Made by a program: the position numbers and the translations under genes. From Candidatus Chryseobacterium colombiense (lineage in GTDB: Bacteria > Bacteroidota > Bacteroidia > Flavobacteriales > Weeksellaceae), in assembly GCA_029203185.1 (NCBI GenBank), contig CP119310.1:186001-250000 (forward strand): a stretch of DNA of 64,000 nucleotides, written 5' to 3'. A model generated the notes under the pieces. That model made no database searches. It saw only the letters and a list, made by a program, of their open reading frames with translations, and had not been told where the DNA came from. The number at the start of each line of letters is the position of its first letter. Positions within the stretch are counted from its first letter, which is position 1. Positions 16,034 to 25,387 of the stretch are shown in pieces.

Positions 16034-17373
16034 AATTTTTTGTTTTTAGGATTAAACTGAGCGTCTGTAGGGTCATATAATCTGGAAACCATTTGTATCT
16101 GTCTTCTTAAAAGAAATACAATAATGAGAGATAGTGAAACGAAAATCGCTGTGAAAAAATAGAAAGAATACTGTATTCCAGGCATTGGCGTTACTGCATC
16201 CACTGTTCTCATGATTCCATAGATGATCCAGGGTTGCCTTCCTACTTCGGTAACTGTCCAGCCCGCTTCCAAAGCTATATATCCAAAAGGAGTTGCTAAT
16301 AAAAATGTTTTTAACAGCCAGTTTTTAGTAAGCCATTCATTTTTGAAAAATGCAGCATATAGATAGACTATTCCTATAATAATCATTACCACTCCGAAGA
16401 AAATCATGATCTGAAAAGCATAGTGTACAACAGCAATCGGAGGCCACTCGTCTTTTGGGAAATCTTTTAATCCTTTTACTTCAGCATTAAAATCATTAGC
16501 GACTAAAAAGCTTAATACTTTTGGAATTTTTATAGCATATTTTATTTCTTCTTTTTTCTTGTCAGGAATTCCGCCTATTACAAAAGAAGCTCCTTTTTCT
16601 GTTTCAAAATGTGCTTCCATTGCTGCTAATTTAATAGGTTGTCTTTTTGCTACGGATTTTGCAGCAACATCACCACTTAACGGGGCTCCAAATGCTCCGA
16701 TTAACGCAAATCCTGCGGCAATTCTGAATGCTTTCGTATGAAATTCAACATTCTTTTTTCTCATAATTAAATAAGCATGAACTCCGGCAACGGCAAATCC
16801 TGTCGCACAAAATGCGGCAACCGTCATATGCAAAGCTTGTGGAAACCAGGCTTCATTAAACATTGCTTTGATAGGATCTATATTTAAATACTGTCCGTCT
16901 ACATAATGAAATCCGGCAGGTGAATTCATCCAGGCGTTGGCTGCAACGACCAAAATTCCTGAAGCTAAACCACTTAAGCCTACCAGAAATCCACAGAACC
17001 AATGAAACCATTTATTAAAACGATCCCATCCGTACAGGAAAAAGCCAATGGCAATAGCTTCAATAAAGAATGCGGTTCCTTCCAATGAAAAGGGCATTCC
17101 GAATATTGGTCCGGCGTGTTTCATGAATTGGGGCCAAAGTAATCCTAGTTCAAAGGAAAGCATCGTTCCTGAAACGGCTCCGGTAGCAAAAAGGATCGCT
17201 ACACCTTTGCTCCAGGCTTTAGTAAGACCTTTATAGACTTCGTTATTTGTTTTCAGGTATTTCCAGTGGGCAAATGCCATCAAAAATGGCATCACCATTC
17301 CCACACAGGAAAATATGATATGAAAACCAAGTGACATTGCCATCTGCGAACGTGCAGCCAGAAAATCATCCAT
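16030..17373 (-). CDS. cydA: Cytochrome bd oxidase subunit I
   Basis: Membrane quinol oxidase subunit that reduces oxygen at haem d under low oxygen. The 447-residue protein has His18 (ligand of the high-spin haem), His182 (equivalent to E. coli His186), the proton-path acids Glu98 and Glu105 in SLEGTAFFIEA, and GRQPWIIYG. The Q loop after KLAAMEAHFETE is of the short type. It forms an operon with cydB. The upstream region (17374-17603) is divergent with gyrB and has no perfect TAnnTTTG for cydA. Confidence 0.97.
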   Translation of the reverse strand: MDDFLAARSQMAMSLGFHIIFSCVGMVMPFLMAFAHWKYLKTNNEVYKGLTKAWSKGVAILFATGAVSGTMLSFELGLLWPQFMKHAGPIFGMPFSLEGTAFFIEAIAIGFFLYGWDRFNKWFHWFCGFLVGLSGLASGILVVAANAWMNSPAGFHYVDGQYLNIDPIKAMFNEAWFPQALHMTVAAFCATGFAVAGVHAYLIMRKKNVEFHTKAFRIAAGFALIGAFGAPLSGDVAAKSVAKRQPIKLAAMEAHFETEKGASFVIGGIPDKKKEEIKYAIKIPKVLSFLVANDFNAEVKGLKDFPKDEWPPIAVVHYAFQIMIFFGVVMIIIGIVYLYAAFFKNEWLTKNWLLKTFLLATPFGYIALEAGWTVTEVGRQPWIIYGIMRTVDAVTPMPGIQYSFYFFTAIFVSLSLIIVFLLRRQIQMVSRLYDPTDAQFNPKNKKL

Positions 17374-17603
17374 AAAATCAACTTTTTGAGTAAATAAATT
17401 TAAGCATAAATTATTGATGTTCGGTATGATTTACAACAGTATTCATTTGAAAAATAGGTTTTAACTTTGATATTTTTTAAATTCATCTCCAGTATTTTTT
17501 GTTGAAAAGTCTCTCTTTTTTTGACATATTTTAACTTTCACACCTCGAAAAAAATCACGATATTTGTAAGTCTTTGCATTGAGCAAAGTTTTTAAAATTT
17601 GAT

Positions 17604-19538
17604 ATGAGTCAGAAACAATATACAGCTAGTAGTATTCAGGCATTGGAGGGAATGGAGCACGTACGTATGCGTCCTTCAATGTACATTGGTGATGTGGGAG
17701 TAAGAGGTCTCCATCATTTGGTTTATGAAGTAGTAGATAACTCTATTGACGAAGCATTGGCAGGGTACTGCGATACCATCTTTGTCAGCATTAAAGAAGG
17801 AAACGGAATCGAGGTTAGTGATAACGGTAGAGGTATCCCGGTTGACTTCCACGAAAAAGAACAAAAATCTGCTCTTGAGGTTGTAATGACAAAAATCGGA
17901 GCCGGAGGTAAGTTTGATAAAGATTCTTACAAGGTTTCGGGGGGACTTCACGGAGTTGGGGTATCCTGTGTGAATGCACTTTCTAACCAAATGGTTACAA
18001 CCGTTTACAGAGACGGAAACATATATCAGCAAATTTATTCTAAAGGAAAAGCTCAAACTGAAGTAGAAGAAATCGGACACAGTGAAAACAGAGGAACAAA
18101 GCAGTTCTTCCAGCCCGATGATACTATTTTCACGGAATTAGTGTACAATTACGATACATTGGCAAGCCGTTTAAGAGAGCTTTCTTATCTTAATAAAGGG
18201 ATTACAATTACCCTTACAGACGAAAGAGAGATATTGGAAGACGGTTCTTTCAGAACTGAAATTTTCCATTCTGAAGGAGGTTTGAAAGAGTTCGTAGCAT
18301 ACATCGACGGAAATCGTGAATCGATTATGGAGCATGTGATCTTCATGGAAGGTGAAAGAGATGATATTCCGGTTGAAGTTGCGATGCGTTATAACACGTC
18401 ATTCAACGAAAATCTTCACTCTTATGTCAATAATATTAATACTCACGAAGGGGGTACTCACTTGGCAGGTTTCAGACGTGCTTTAACGAGAACCTTGAAG
18501 AAATATGCAGATGAATTGGGACTTCCTGCAAAAGAAAAAGTAGAAATTACCGGTGATGATTTCCGTGAAGGTTTGACGGCAGTAGTTTCTGTAAAAGTAA
18601 TGGAGCCTCAGTTTGAAGGACAGACAAAAACGAAACTAGGTAACTCCGAAGTTTCCGGTGCTGTAGATAAAATTGTAGGGGAAATGTTAACTAATTTCTT
18701 GGAAGAAAACCCTAACGAAGCTAAAATTATCGTACAAAAAGTTGTCTTGGCTGCAAAAGCAAGACAGGCTGCGAAAAAAGCTCGTGAAATGGTTCAGAGA
18801 AAATCTCCGATGGGAGGTTCCGGACTTCCTGGTAAATTATCTGACTGCTCATCTAAAAATCCTGAAGAATCTGAGATCTTCTTAGTGGAGGGGGATTCCG
18901 CAGGTGGTACGGCGAAACAAGGGCGTGATAGATTTTTCCAGGCAATTCTTCCGTTGAGAGGTAAAATTTTGAATGTTGAGAAATCAATGCTTCATAAAGT
19001 GTATGATAACGAAGAAATCAAGAATATTTATACTGCACTTGGAGTTTCTGTAGGAACAGAAGAAGATAGTAAGGCATTGAATATTTCTAAATTAAGATAT
19101 CACAAAATCGTTATCATGACCGATGCTGATATCGATGGTTCTCACATTTCTACATTGATCTTGACATTCTTCTTCAGATATATGAAAGAATTGATTGAGA
19201 ACGGATATATTTATATCGCTCAGCCACCTTTGTATCTATTGAAAAAAGGAAATAAAAAGCAATATGCTTACAACGAAAAAGAGCGTGAAGAATTTACTTT
19301 AGAAATGTCTCCGGACGGAAAAGGAGTTGAAGTTCAGCGTTACAAAGGTCTTGGAGAGATGAATCCTGAACAGCTTTGGGAAACAACTCTAAATCCTGAA
19401 CACAGAATTTTAAAACAAGTTACTATTGATAATGCGGTAGAAGCAGACAGTGTTTTCTCTATGCTGATGGGAGATGAAGTTCCGCCAAGAAGAGAATTCA
19501 TCGAAAAGAATGCTAAATATGCTAAGATTGATGCATAA
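17604..19538 (+). CDS. gyrB: DNA gyrase subunit B
   Basis: ATPase subunit of gyrase, which introduces negative supercoils. The 644-residue protein shows the GHKL ATP-binding motifs VDNSIDEALAGYCD, DNGRGIP and GGLHGVGVSCVNALS, then the Toprim motifs EGDSAGGTAKQGRDR and DADIDGSH. The C-terminal part has QRYKGLGEMNPEQLWETT. Its length is that of the typical non-enterobacterial form without the 170-residue insert. Starts at ATG 17604 and ends in a hairpin terminator at 19562. Confidence 0.98.
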   Translation: MSQKQYTASSIQALEGMEHVRMRPSMYIGDVGVRGLHHLVYEVVDNSIDEALAGYCDTIFVSIKEGNGIEVSDNGRGIPVDFHEKEQKSALEVVMTKIGAGGKFDKDSYKVSGGLHGVGVSCVNALSNQMVTTVYRDGNIYQQIYSKGKAQTEVEEIGHSENRGTKQFFQPDDTIFTELVYNYDTLASRLRELSYLNKGITITLTDEREILEDGSFRTEIFHSEGGLKEFVAYIDGNRESIMEHVIFMEGERDDIPVEVAMRYNTSFNENLHSYVNNINTHEGGTHLAGFRRALTRTLKKYADELGLPAKEKVEITGDDFREGLTAVVSVKVMEPQFEGQTKTKLGNSEVSGAVDKIVGEMLTNFLEENPNEAKIIVQKVVLAAKARQAAKKAREMVQRKSPMGGSGLPGKLSDCSSKNPEESEIFLVEGDSAGGTAKQGRDRFFQAILPLRGKILNVEKSMLHKVYDNEEIKNIYTALGVSVGTEEDSKALNISKLRYHKIVIMTDADIDGSHISTLILTFFFRYMKELIENGYIYIAQPPLYLLKKGNKKQYAYNEKEREEFTLEMSPDGKGVEVQRYKGLGEMNPEQLWETTLNPEHRILKQVTIDNAVEADSVFSMLMGDEVPPRREFIEKNAKYAKIDA

Positions 19539-19561
19539 TTAATGCTTTCAAAATAAAATTA

Positions 19562-19588
19562 AAAGACTTCAGAAATGAAGTCTTTTTT
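19562..19588 (+). terminator. Terminator of gyrB
   Basis: Stem AAGACTTC/GAAGTCTT with a 6-nt loop (AGAAAT) followed by a T run. Confidence 0.85.
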
Positions 19589-19649
19589 ATTTTATATATT
19601 TTTGTTTTAAGCATAATAAAAATTATTTTCAACAGTTATTAGATTTCAC

Positions 19650-19657
19650 TATTTTTG
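19650..19657 (+). promoter_or_regulatory. Promoter -7 element of the DUF3857 pair
   Basis: TATTTTTG, 16 nt upstream of the ATG at 19674. Confidence 0.5.
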
Positions 19658-19673
19658 CCTTATTTTAATAACC

Positions 19674-21566
19674 ATGATGAAAATATTTTGTATTGGAGCT
19701 TTATCAATAGCTTCTTTATATTTCGCTCAGAGCTTTCCTGCTTCTGCCATACCTGAAAATTTGAAGAAAAATGCAAATGCTGTTATCAGAAAAGATTTTA
19801 CAACCATTCAAATTAATAAAATTGACGATATAAAATACCAGCTTTATACAGTAACAACTGTCTTAAATAAGGATGGAAATTCAGATGCCTTAGTATATAT
19901 TCCTTATGAAAAAGGGGATAATATTTCGGATGTTAAAGTAAATATTTATGATGAAGCTGGAAAAAAGATAAAGTCTTATTCAAAATCTGATTTTGGTGAT
20001 TTTGCTAATAATCAACAAGGAACATTTTATTCTGATAATAGAGTATTGTCTTTATCATATACACCAACACAATATCCTTATACAGTAGAGTTTTCTTATC
20101 AGATTGAAGATGAAAATACAGTTTTCTTGCCAGATTTTGTGCCTTTTAGGTCGACTAATGTTTCATTAGAAGAATCACAGATGAAAATTATTAATAAATC
20201 TGGGATTGAACTTAAAACCAAAACATATCCTTCAAAATATAATTATACATCTGTTGTAGAAAGCAATAATGCAGATGAAAAAATATATGCTTATAAAAAT
20301 GTTCCTGCTATTGATGATGCTTTTTTATTGCCTCAACCTGTGAAAATTTTACCAAAAGTAAGTTTTGCTTTAACGAAATTTAATTTGGAAGGAAAGCAAG
20401 GGACGATTAATAACTGGAAAGATTTTGGATCTTGGTATTACAAGAATATTTTAGAACCTGTTTTTGTATCTACTCCGGCCATTAAAGCCGAAGTTGCTTC
20501 ATTGAATTTGCAAGGGACAAAGGAAGAGAAAGTACGAAAGATCTACCAATATATGCAAAGTAAAACACGGTATATTTTTGTAGCGTTGGGAATTGGAGGT
20601 TGGCAACCGATGCTTCCGGATGAAGTTCAGAAAAAAGGATATGGTGACTGTAAGGGACTATCAACTTATATGAAGACGTTATTAGATGAGGCAGGAATTC
20701 CATCTTACTATTGTAAAATTAATTCTGATTCTTCACCTATCTCTTTTGATAAAGATTTTCCGAAAATGGGAGGAAATCATATTATTTTAATGGTTCCTAC
20801 CGAAAAAGGAAATATTTGGCTTGAAAATACATCACAACAAATTGCTTTCAATCATTTAAGTTACAGTACGACAGATAGAAATGTTCTTGCTGTTAAACAA
20901 GATGGAATAGACATAATTGACACTCCTTCTTATCCTGCTGAACAAAATAAAGAAAAACAGGTTTTGAAAATTAAATTAAATGAGGATAACAGTATTTTGG
21001 GTGAAGGGAGTTTTTCTTATACGGGAAGTCAGTATGATCATAATTTAGCTTTTACCAATATGCAGCCAAAGGAAAGGAATGAAACTGTAAAAAGTCTTTT
21101 TGATGTACTACATTTTGATAAAGTTGAAATGAAAAATTTTCTTAATGATAAAGATAATGCTATTGCAAAATATGATCTTGATTTTAAAGCAAATAATTAT
21201 TCTAAAAATGCAGGAAGTAGTATAATTTTTAGGGCTGTTCCGGTTTATTCTAACACAGTTTATAAAACGGAAGACAACCGAGAATTGCCTTTTGAACTGA
21301 GACAGTCATTTGAAGATGAATACGAAATCAATTATACAGTTCCTAGAAATTATAAACTAGATGAAATTCCTGAAAATGTTACCGTTAATTCTGAATTTGG
21401 AACATACAAATTAAATTTTGTGAAAAACGGAGATGAGTTAAAAGTAAACAGGACGATCAGAATCAACAAGGGACTTTATCCTAAAGAAAAGTATAACGAT
21501 TATATTAATTTCAGAAAAAAAACTCTTAACCTAGACAATTCTAAAATTTTAATTTCTAAAATCTAA
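19674..21566 (+). CDS. Exported DUF3857 protein with transglutaminase-like domain
   Basis: The 630-residue protein has a signal peptide (to about residue 19), an N-terminal DUF3857 beta domain (about 30-230) and a transglutaminase core (about 265-390). In that core GYGDCKG provides the candidate nucleophile Cys326 and GGNHIIL the His369, with an acid in IWLENTS (Glu384) at the third position. A C-terminal beta domain follows. Such proteins are abundant in Bacteroidota envelopes; substrates are unknown. It lies 2 nt before a paralogous gene, so the pair is one operon. Confidence 0.88.
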   Translation: MMKIFCIGALSIASLYFAQSFPASAIPENLKKNANAVIRKDFTTIQINKIDDIKYQLYTVTTVLNKDGNSDALVYIPYEKGDNISDVKVNIYDEAGKKIKSYSKSDFGDFANNQQGTFYSDNRVLSLSYTPTQYPYTVEFSYQIEDENTVFLPDFVPFRSTNVSLEESQMKIINKSGIELKTKTYPSKYNYTSVVESNNADEKIYAYKNVPAIDDAFLLPQPVKILPKVSFALTKFNLEGKQGTINNWKDFGSWYYKNILEPVFVSTPAIKAEVASLNLQGTKEEKVRKIYQYMQSKTRYIFVALGIGGWQPMLPDEVQKKGYGDCKGLSTYMKTLLDEAGIPSYYCKINSDSSPISFDKDFPKMGGNHIILMVPTEKGNIWLENTSQQIAFNHLSYSTTDRNVLAVKQDGIDIIDTPSYPAEQNKEKQVLKIKLNEDNSILGEGSFSYTGSQYDHNLAFTNMQPKERNETVKSLFDVLHFDKVEMKNFLNDKDNAIAKYDLDFKANNYSKNAGSSIIFRAVPVYSNTVYKTEDNRELPFELRQSFEDEYEINYTVPRNYKLDEIPENVTVNSEFGTYKLNFVKNGDELKVNRTIRINKGLYPKEKYNDYINFRKKTLNLDNSKILISKI

Positions 21567-21568
21567 GC

Positions 21569-23500
21569 ATGAAAAAGATCGTAATGATAGCTATTTGTTC
21601 AATGAATTTTATGTTCATTGACGCACAAAAGCATGAATTCCTTAATTCTCCTAAATTTAATGATGCAGACCTGTCCAAACAGAAATCAACTTTGGATGAG
21701 AATGCACCTGCAGAAATATTATATAAATCAGTACATTTCAGTATAGATAATAGTACCGGTAATCTGATTAAAAAAACTTTTTATAGGGTTAAAATTTATG
21801 ACAAAGATAAAGCTGAAGACTGGTTGAATTTAGAGATTCCTCTCTATCAAAGCGGAAGTGATCAGGAAACACTTACTAAAATGAAAGCTTTTACCTATAA
21901 TCTTGAAAATGGAAGTTCGCTTGCAACAAAAGTTGATAAGAGCTCAAAATACAAAAGTAAAGAGAGTAAATATGTTTCTATTACGAAATTTGCATTTCCA
22001 AATGTAAAAAATGGTTCTGTGATTGAATATCAATATGAAGTTACTTCACCGTTTTTATTTAGTGTTCCCGAAATTTTGATTGAGACAGACACTCCCTCTT
22101 TATATACGGAATATATTTTGGATAGCCCTTCAAATATTGCTTATAACGTAAATTATACAGGATTTTTATCTCCAAAATATAGGGAAGTTGATGAGAGAAC
22201 ATTATATGGTACCAATTATAGAACTTATAGATTCGGTTATGAGAATGTAAAAGGTTTTAAAACTGAAAAATTTGTAAGTAATGATAGAAATTACAGAACA
22301 AAAGTAAGTGCTGAACTTCATTCAACGAATTTCAGAGAATTAAAATTGTTTTCGTCATCCTGGGAACAGATCAAACAAAGGCTTTATGAAAATGAAGATT
22401 TTGGAGGGGAGTTGAAAAAAACAAAATTAGCTAAAGAAAATATGCCTTCTAATATTGCAGGAATTTCTAATGAAGTGGAAAAAGCCAATGCCGTTTTTAA
22501 TTATGTGAAAAATACTTTTACATGGAATCAGGATAGAGGAATTTATGTGGAAGATGGTATCAAAAAAATGCTTGAAACTAAAACAGGAAATGCGGCAGAA
22601 ATTAATCTTTTTTTGGTAATGATGCTTCGTGAAGCCGGAATTAAAGCTGATCCATTGACAATTTCTACAATAAATCATGGTTTAATCAATATTGCTTCAC
22701 CTAATATTTCAAACATGAATTTTGTAATTGCTGCAATTCAGACAAAAGATGGTTTCCATCTATATGATGCAACATCAAAACAGTCTTCAATAGATCAATT
22801 ACCGCCAAGAGACTGGAATCAGTTTGGAATTTTAATGGCGAAAGAGAAGGTTCAACAATTAACTATGGTAAATGCAAAACCAAGTTTCACTTATTTGACC
22901 GTGGATGCTAAAATTAATGACGATGGAAGTGTCTCTGGAAGTTATTCAGATAAAGATACCGGGACCTATGCAATGTTTGCAAAAGAGAACTACGATGATA
23001 ATGCAGATAAATATAAGAAGCAATACAAAGAGAATTTTTCTGTAGATTTCACCAATATTGATTCTAAAGTTTTGGAGAACGGAGATTTTGAAAGTACAAT
23101 GAAGTTTTCTTCTGAGAATATGATTGATAAAGTTGGTAAAAAAATCATTATCAATCCAATGCTTTTTTTGAATAAAACATCCAATGAATTTGACCAGACA
23201 GAGGAACGTAGGTATCCTATTGATTTTATTTCTCCATATTCAAGAGTGAAAAAAATTGTGCTGGAAATTCCGGAAGGTTATGTAATTGAAGAAATGCCAA
23301 AGAGCAAAAAAATTGTTACCGAGGATAAAGAAATAGAATATAACTATATCATAGAACAAAAAGGTAATAAACTGGAAATTGTTTCCACAACCAAAGTGGC
23401 AAGTGCAGATTATCCGAAAGAATATTATCCAGCTTTTAAACAGATTTGGGGAGTTGCTTCCAAACAGGAAAACCAGGTAATCAGTCTGGTAAAAAAGTAA
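21569..23500 (+). CDS. Exported DUF3857 paralogue with an inactive transglutaminase site
   Basis: The 643-residue protein has a signal peptide (to about residue 20) and the same architecture as its upstream neighbour. Aligning motif to motif, the Cys position reads GNAAEIN (Ala342) in place of GDCKGLS, and the His position reads NF (Phe385) in place of NH; only the acid in HLYDAT (Asp400) remains. The protein therefore cannot use the usual Cys-His mechanism. It may act as a partner or binding subunit of the active paralogue (inference). It is translationally close to that gene, and the operon ends in a hairpin at 23527. Confidence 0.87.
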   Translation: MKKIVMIAICSMNFMFIDAQKHEFLNSPKFNDADLSKQKSTLDENAPAEILYKSVHFSIDNSTGNLIKKTFYRVKIYDKDKAEDWLNLEIPLYQSGSDQETLTKMKAFTYNLENGSSLATKVDKSSKYKSKESKYVSITKFAFPNVKNGSVIEYQYEVTSPFLFSVPEILIETDTPSLYTEYILDSPSNIAYNVNYTGFLSPKYREVDERTLYGTNYRTYRFGYENVKGFKTEKFVSNDRNYRTKVSAELHSTNFRELKLFSSSWEQIKQRLYENEDFGGELKKTKLAKENMPSNIAGISNEVEKANAVFNYVKNTFTWNQDRGIYVEDGIKKMLETKTGNAAEINLFLVMMLREAGIKADPLTISTINHGLINIASPNISNMNFVIAAIQTKDGFHLYDATSKQSSIDQLPPRDWNQFGILMAKEKVQQLTMVNAKPSFTYLTVDAKINDDGSVSGSYSDKDTGTYAMFAKENYDDNADKYKKQYKENFSVDFTNIDSKVLENGDFESTMKFSSENMIDKVGKKIIINPMLFLNKTSNEFDQTEERRYPIDFISPYSRVKKIVLEIPEGYVIEEMPKSKKIVTEDKEIEYNYIIEQKGNKLEIVSTTKVASADYPKEYYPAFKQIWGVASKQENQVISLVKK

Positions 23501-23526
23501 AACAGTAAATTTTCAAAAATAATTCT

Positions 23527-23555
23527 AAAACCATTCATCTTTTGAATGGTTTTTG
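23527..23555 (+). terminator. Terminator of the DUF3857 operon
   Basis: 11-bp stem AAAACCATTCA/TGAATGGTTTT, 5-nt loop, T-rich tail. Confidence 0.8.
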
Positions 23556-23589
23556 CATGTAAAAAGGAAATCAAATCAAAATCAAAATT

Positions 23590-24411
23590 ATGAAAAACAT
23601 AATTGCTGTTTTGGCGCTTTCTGCCTTTTTCACTTTTTCTGCCTGTAAAAAATCTGAAACGACAAATCTGACAACGAATGTGGAAAATCAAACCGATCAA
23701 TTTTCTGTCGATTCGATTAAGGTGAATGATTCTATTAAGCTTAATGACTCATTGACCATAAAGTACTCTTCTAAAATGCTGGTTTTCCCAAGTATTAAGG
23801 ATAAAAAATTATTAGACAGTATTTATTTTGCAGATAAAAAAGTTCAGGATTTTTCTAAGAATGGACTTGAGTCGCTTTTAGAAAAAAATAAAAATGAATA
23901 TTTTAATAGTATTAAGAAAGAGTCAAAAGATTGGATTTCCGATATGAAATTTTCGCAGGAATGGTATTCAGACCTTGGAATGGATATGAAATCAAATCGT
24001 AATGATTATCTTCATATACAATATAGCTGGAGTTCTTATGAAGGTGGTGCTCACGATAATTACGGGTATTCGGAAAGAGTTTTTGATTTGAAAAATAATA
24101 AAAAAGTAGAATTGAAAGACATCACTTCGATACCTAAAAATAAACTGGAAGCTTTGCTCATGAAGAATGTTAATAAAATGAATGGAGGTGCTTCCGATGA
24201 TAAAGGTGAAATCAATAATTCGGAAATGCTTTTGGTTGAAGTAATTCCAGTCACGGAAAACTTCTATTTTGATGACAAAAATTTGTACTTCCATTATAGT
24301 CCTTATGAAATAACAGCTTTTGCAGCAGGTGATATTACGATTCCTGTATCTTGGCAGGAGCTGGCCGGAACATTAAATCCGCAGTTTAAAGAACGAATGA
24401 AAATTAAATAA
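23590..24411 (+). CDS. Lipoprotein with DUF3298/RsiV-like domain
   Basis: The 273-residue protein has a lipoprotein signal peptide ending in FSAC (Cys19), then a Ser/Asn/Thr-rich linker. The folded part carries the DUF4163/DUF3298 pattern: SWSSYEGGAHDNYGYSERVFDL, then FHYSPYEITAFAAGDITIPV near the C terminus. Relatives include the lysozyme-binding anti-sigma factor RsiV domain, but a ligand here is not known. It is monocistronic between two hairpin terminators. Confidence 0.85.
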   Translation: MKNIIAVLALSAFFTFSACKKSETTNLTTNVENQTDQFSVDSIKVNDSIKLNDSLTIKYSSKMLVFPSIKDKKLLDSIYFADKKVQDFSKNGLESLLEKNKNEYFNSIKKESKDWISDMKFSQEWYSDLGMDMKSNRNDYLHIQYSWSSYEGGAHDNYGYSERVFDLKNNKKVELKDITSIPKNKLEALLMKNVNKMNGGASDDKGEINNSEMLLVEVIPVTENFYFDDKNLYFHYSPYEITAFAAGDITIPVSWQELAGTLNPQFKERMKIK

Positions 24412-24416
24412 TTTTA

Positions 24417-24446
24417 AAATGCTTCTCTATAAGGAAGCATTTTTTT
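24417..24446 (+). terminator. Terminator of the DUF3298 lipoprotein gene
   Basis: Stem AAATGCTTC/GAAGCATTT with an 8-nt loop and a T run. The end of the T run merges with the TATTTTTG promoter element of the next gene. Confidence 0.85.
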
Positions 24447-24453
24447 ATTTTTG
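24446..24453 (+). promoter_or_regulatory. Promoter -7 element of the lipid kinase gene
   Basis: TATTTTTG ends 5 nt before the ATG at 24459, so transcription should begin at or next to the start codon (possible leaderless mRNA). Confidence 0.5.
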
Positions 24454-24458
24454 CTTTA

Positions 24459-25310
24459 ATGGAAAATGTAGCATTTATTATTAATCCTTTTTCGGCCAAA
24501 AAGAATTACCAGCCTTTTCTTGAAGAATTAAAGAAAAAGGTAGAGAATCCTTTATACTATATCTCGGAATCTATTCAGGGTACCGATGATTTTATTCAGG
24601 AAAACTTTCAGAATATAGATATTTTTGTAGCCATAGGAGGGGATGGTACCATTTCTACGATTGCCAGAAATCTTATCAATACTTCTAAAATTTTAGCTAT
24701 TTTTCCGGCAGGTTCAGGGAATGGATTTTCCAATGAAACTAATTTCAGGAAAAATCTGGATGAACTTTTGGAGAAAATTAAGATAAATAAATCCAGGAAG
24801 ATCGATACTTTTACGGTTAATGGTCAACTGTCAATTAACGTTTCAGGAACAGGTTTTGATGGAAAAGTGGTGAAGGAGTTTGAAAAAACAAGCAGAGGAT
24901 TTAAAAATTATATCAAAGTTTCTCTTAAGACATTTTTTAATTATAAGCCGATTAAAGTTAAGTTTTTTGATGAGCAGTATCAACAGTATAATGGAAAATA
25001 CTTGATGTTGAACATTGCCAATACACGCCAGTTCGGGAACAATGCCTATATCGCACCCAATGCAAGTAAAAGTGATGGTTTGGTTGATATCGTTTTAGTG
25101 AAAAAATTTCCTTTAGCGTATTCTGCATTATTTGCTTACAGGATGTTCACGAAAAAACTAAAGGATGATGATTATGTAACCTATCTTCCGGTTTCAGAAA
25201 TAGAATTTAAGGTGAATACAAAAAACTGGCATCTTGACGGGGAATTCAATAAGATAAAGTCGCCTATTCATATCAAAGTTCAACCTTCAAGTTTGAATAT
25301 TCTTGTATAG
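24459..25310 (+). CDS. Diacylglycerol kinase-family lipid kinase
   Basis: The 283-residue protein has the catalytic-domain motif GGDGTISTIARNL and FPAGSGNGFSNE of the DAGK/YegS family, followed by the C-terminal beta domain. It would phosphorylate a lipid such as diacylglycerol or a sphingoid base with ATP at the membrane. Which lipid it uses cannot be told from sequence; Flavobacteriia contain sphingolipids, so a sphingosine-kinase-like role is possible. It is monocistronic. Confidence 0.9.
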   Translation: MENVAFIINPFSAKKNYQPFLEELKKKVENPLYYISESIQGTDDFIQENFQNIDIFVAIGGDGTISTIARNLINTSKILAIFPAGSGNGFSNETNFRKNLDELLEKIKINKSRKIDTFTVNGQLSINVSGTGFDGKVVKEFEKTSRGFKNYIKVSLKTFFNYKPIKVKFFDEQYQQYNGKYLMLNIANTRQFGNNAYIAPNASKSDGLVDIVLVKKFPLAYSALFAYRMFTKKLKDDDYVTYLPVSEIEFKVNTKNWHLDGEFNKIKSPIHIKVQPSSLNILV

Positions 25311-25338
25311 CTTCTTAATTTACATTCTAAAATTTAGC

Positions 25339-25370
25339 GAAAAAGTCCTTACTTTTCAAAAGTAAGGACT
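25339..25370 (-). terminator. Terminator of the subtilase operon
   Basis: Long stem AGTCCTTACTTTT/AAAAGTAAGGACT between 25344 and 25370, followed on the minus strand by a run of T. It serves the minus-strand peptidase gene ending at 25388. Confidence 0.8.
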
Positions 25371-25387
25371 CCTAGAATAACTGATAT

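Noticed and set aside
17676..18080. 134-codon frame antisense to gyrB
   Set aside because: It is fully inside the strongly supported gyrB gene on the other strand, with no promoter, no family match and codon use following the gyrB frame.
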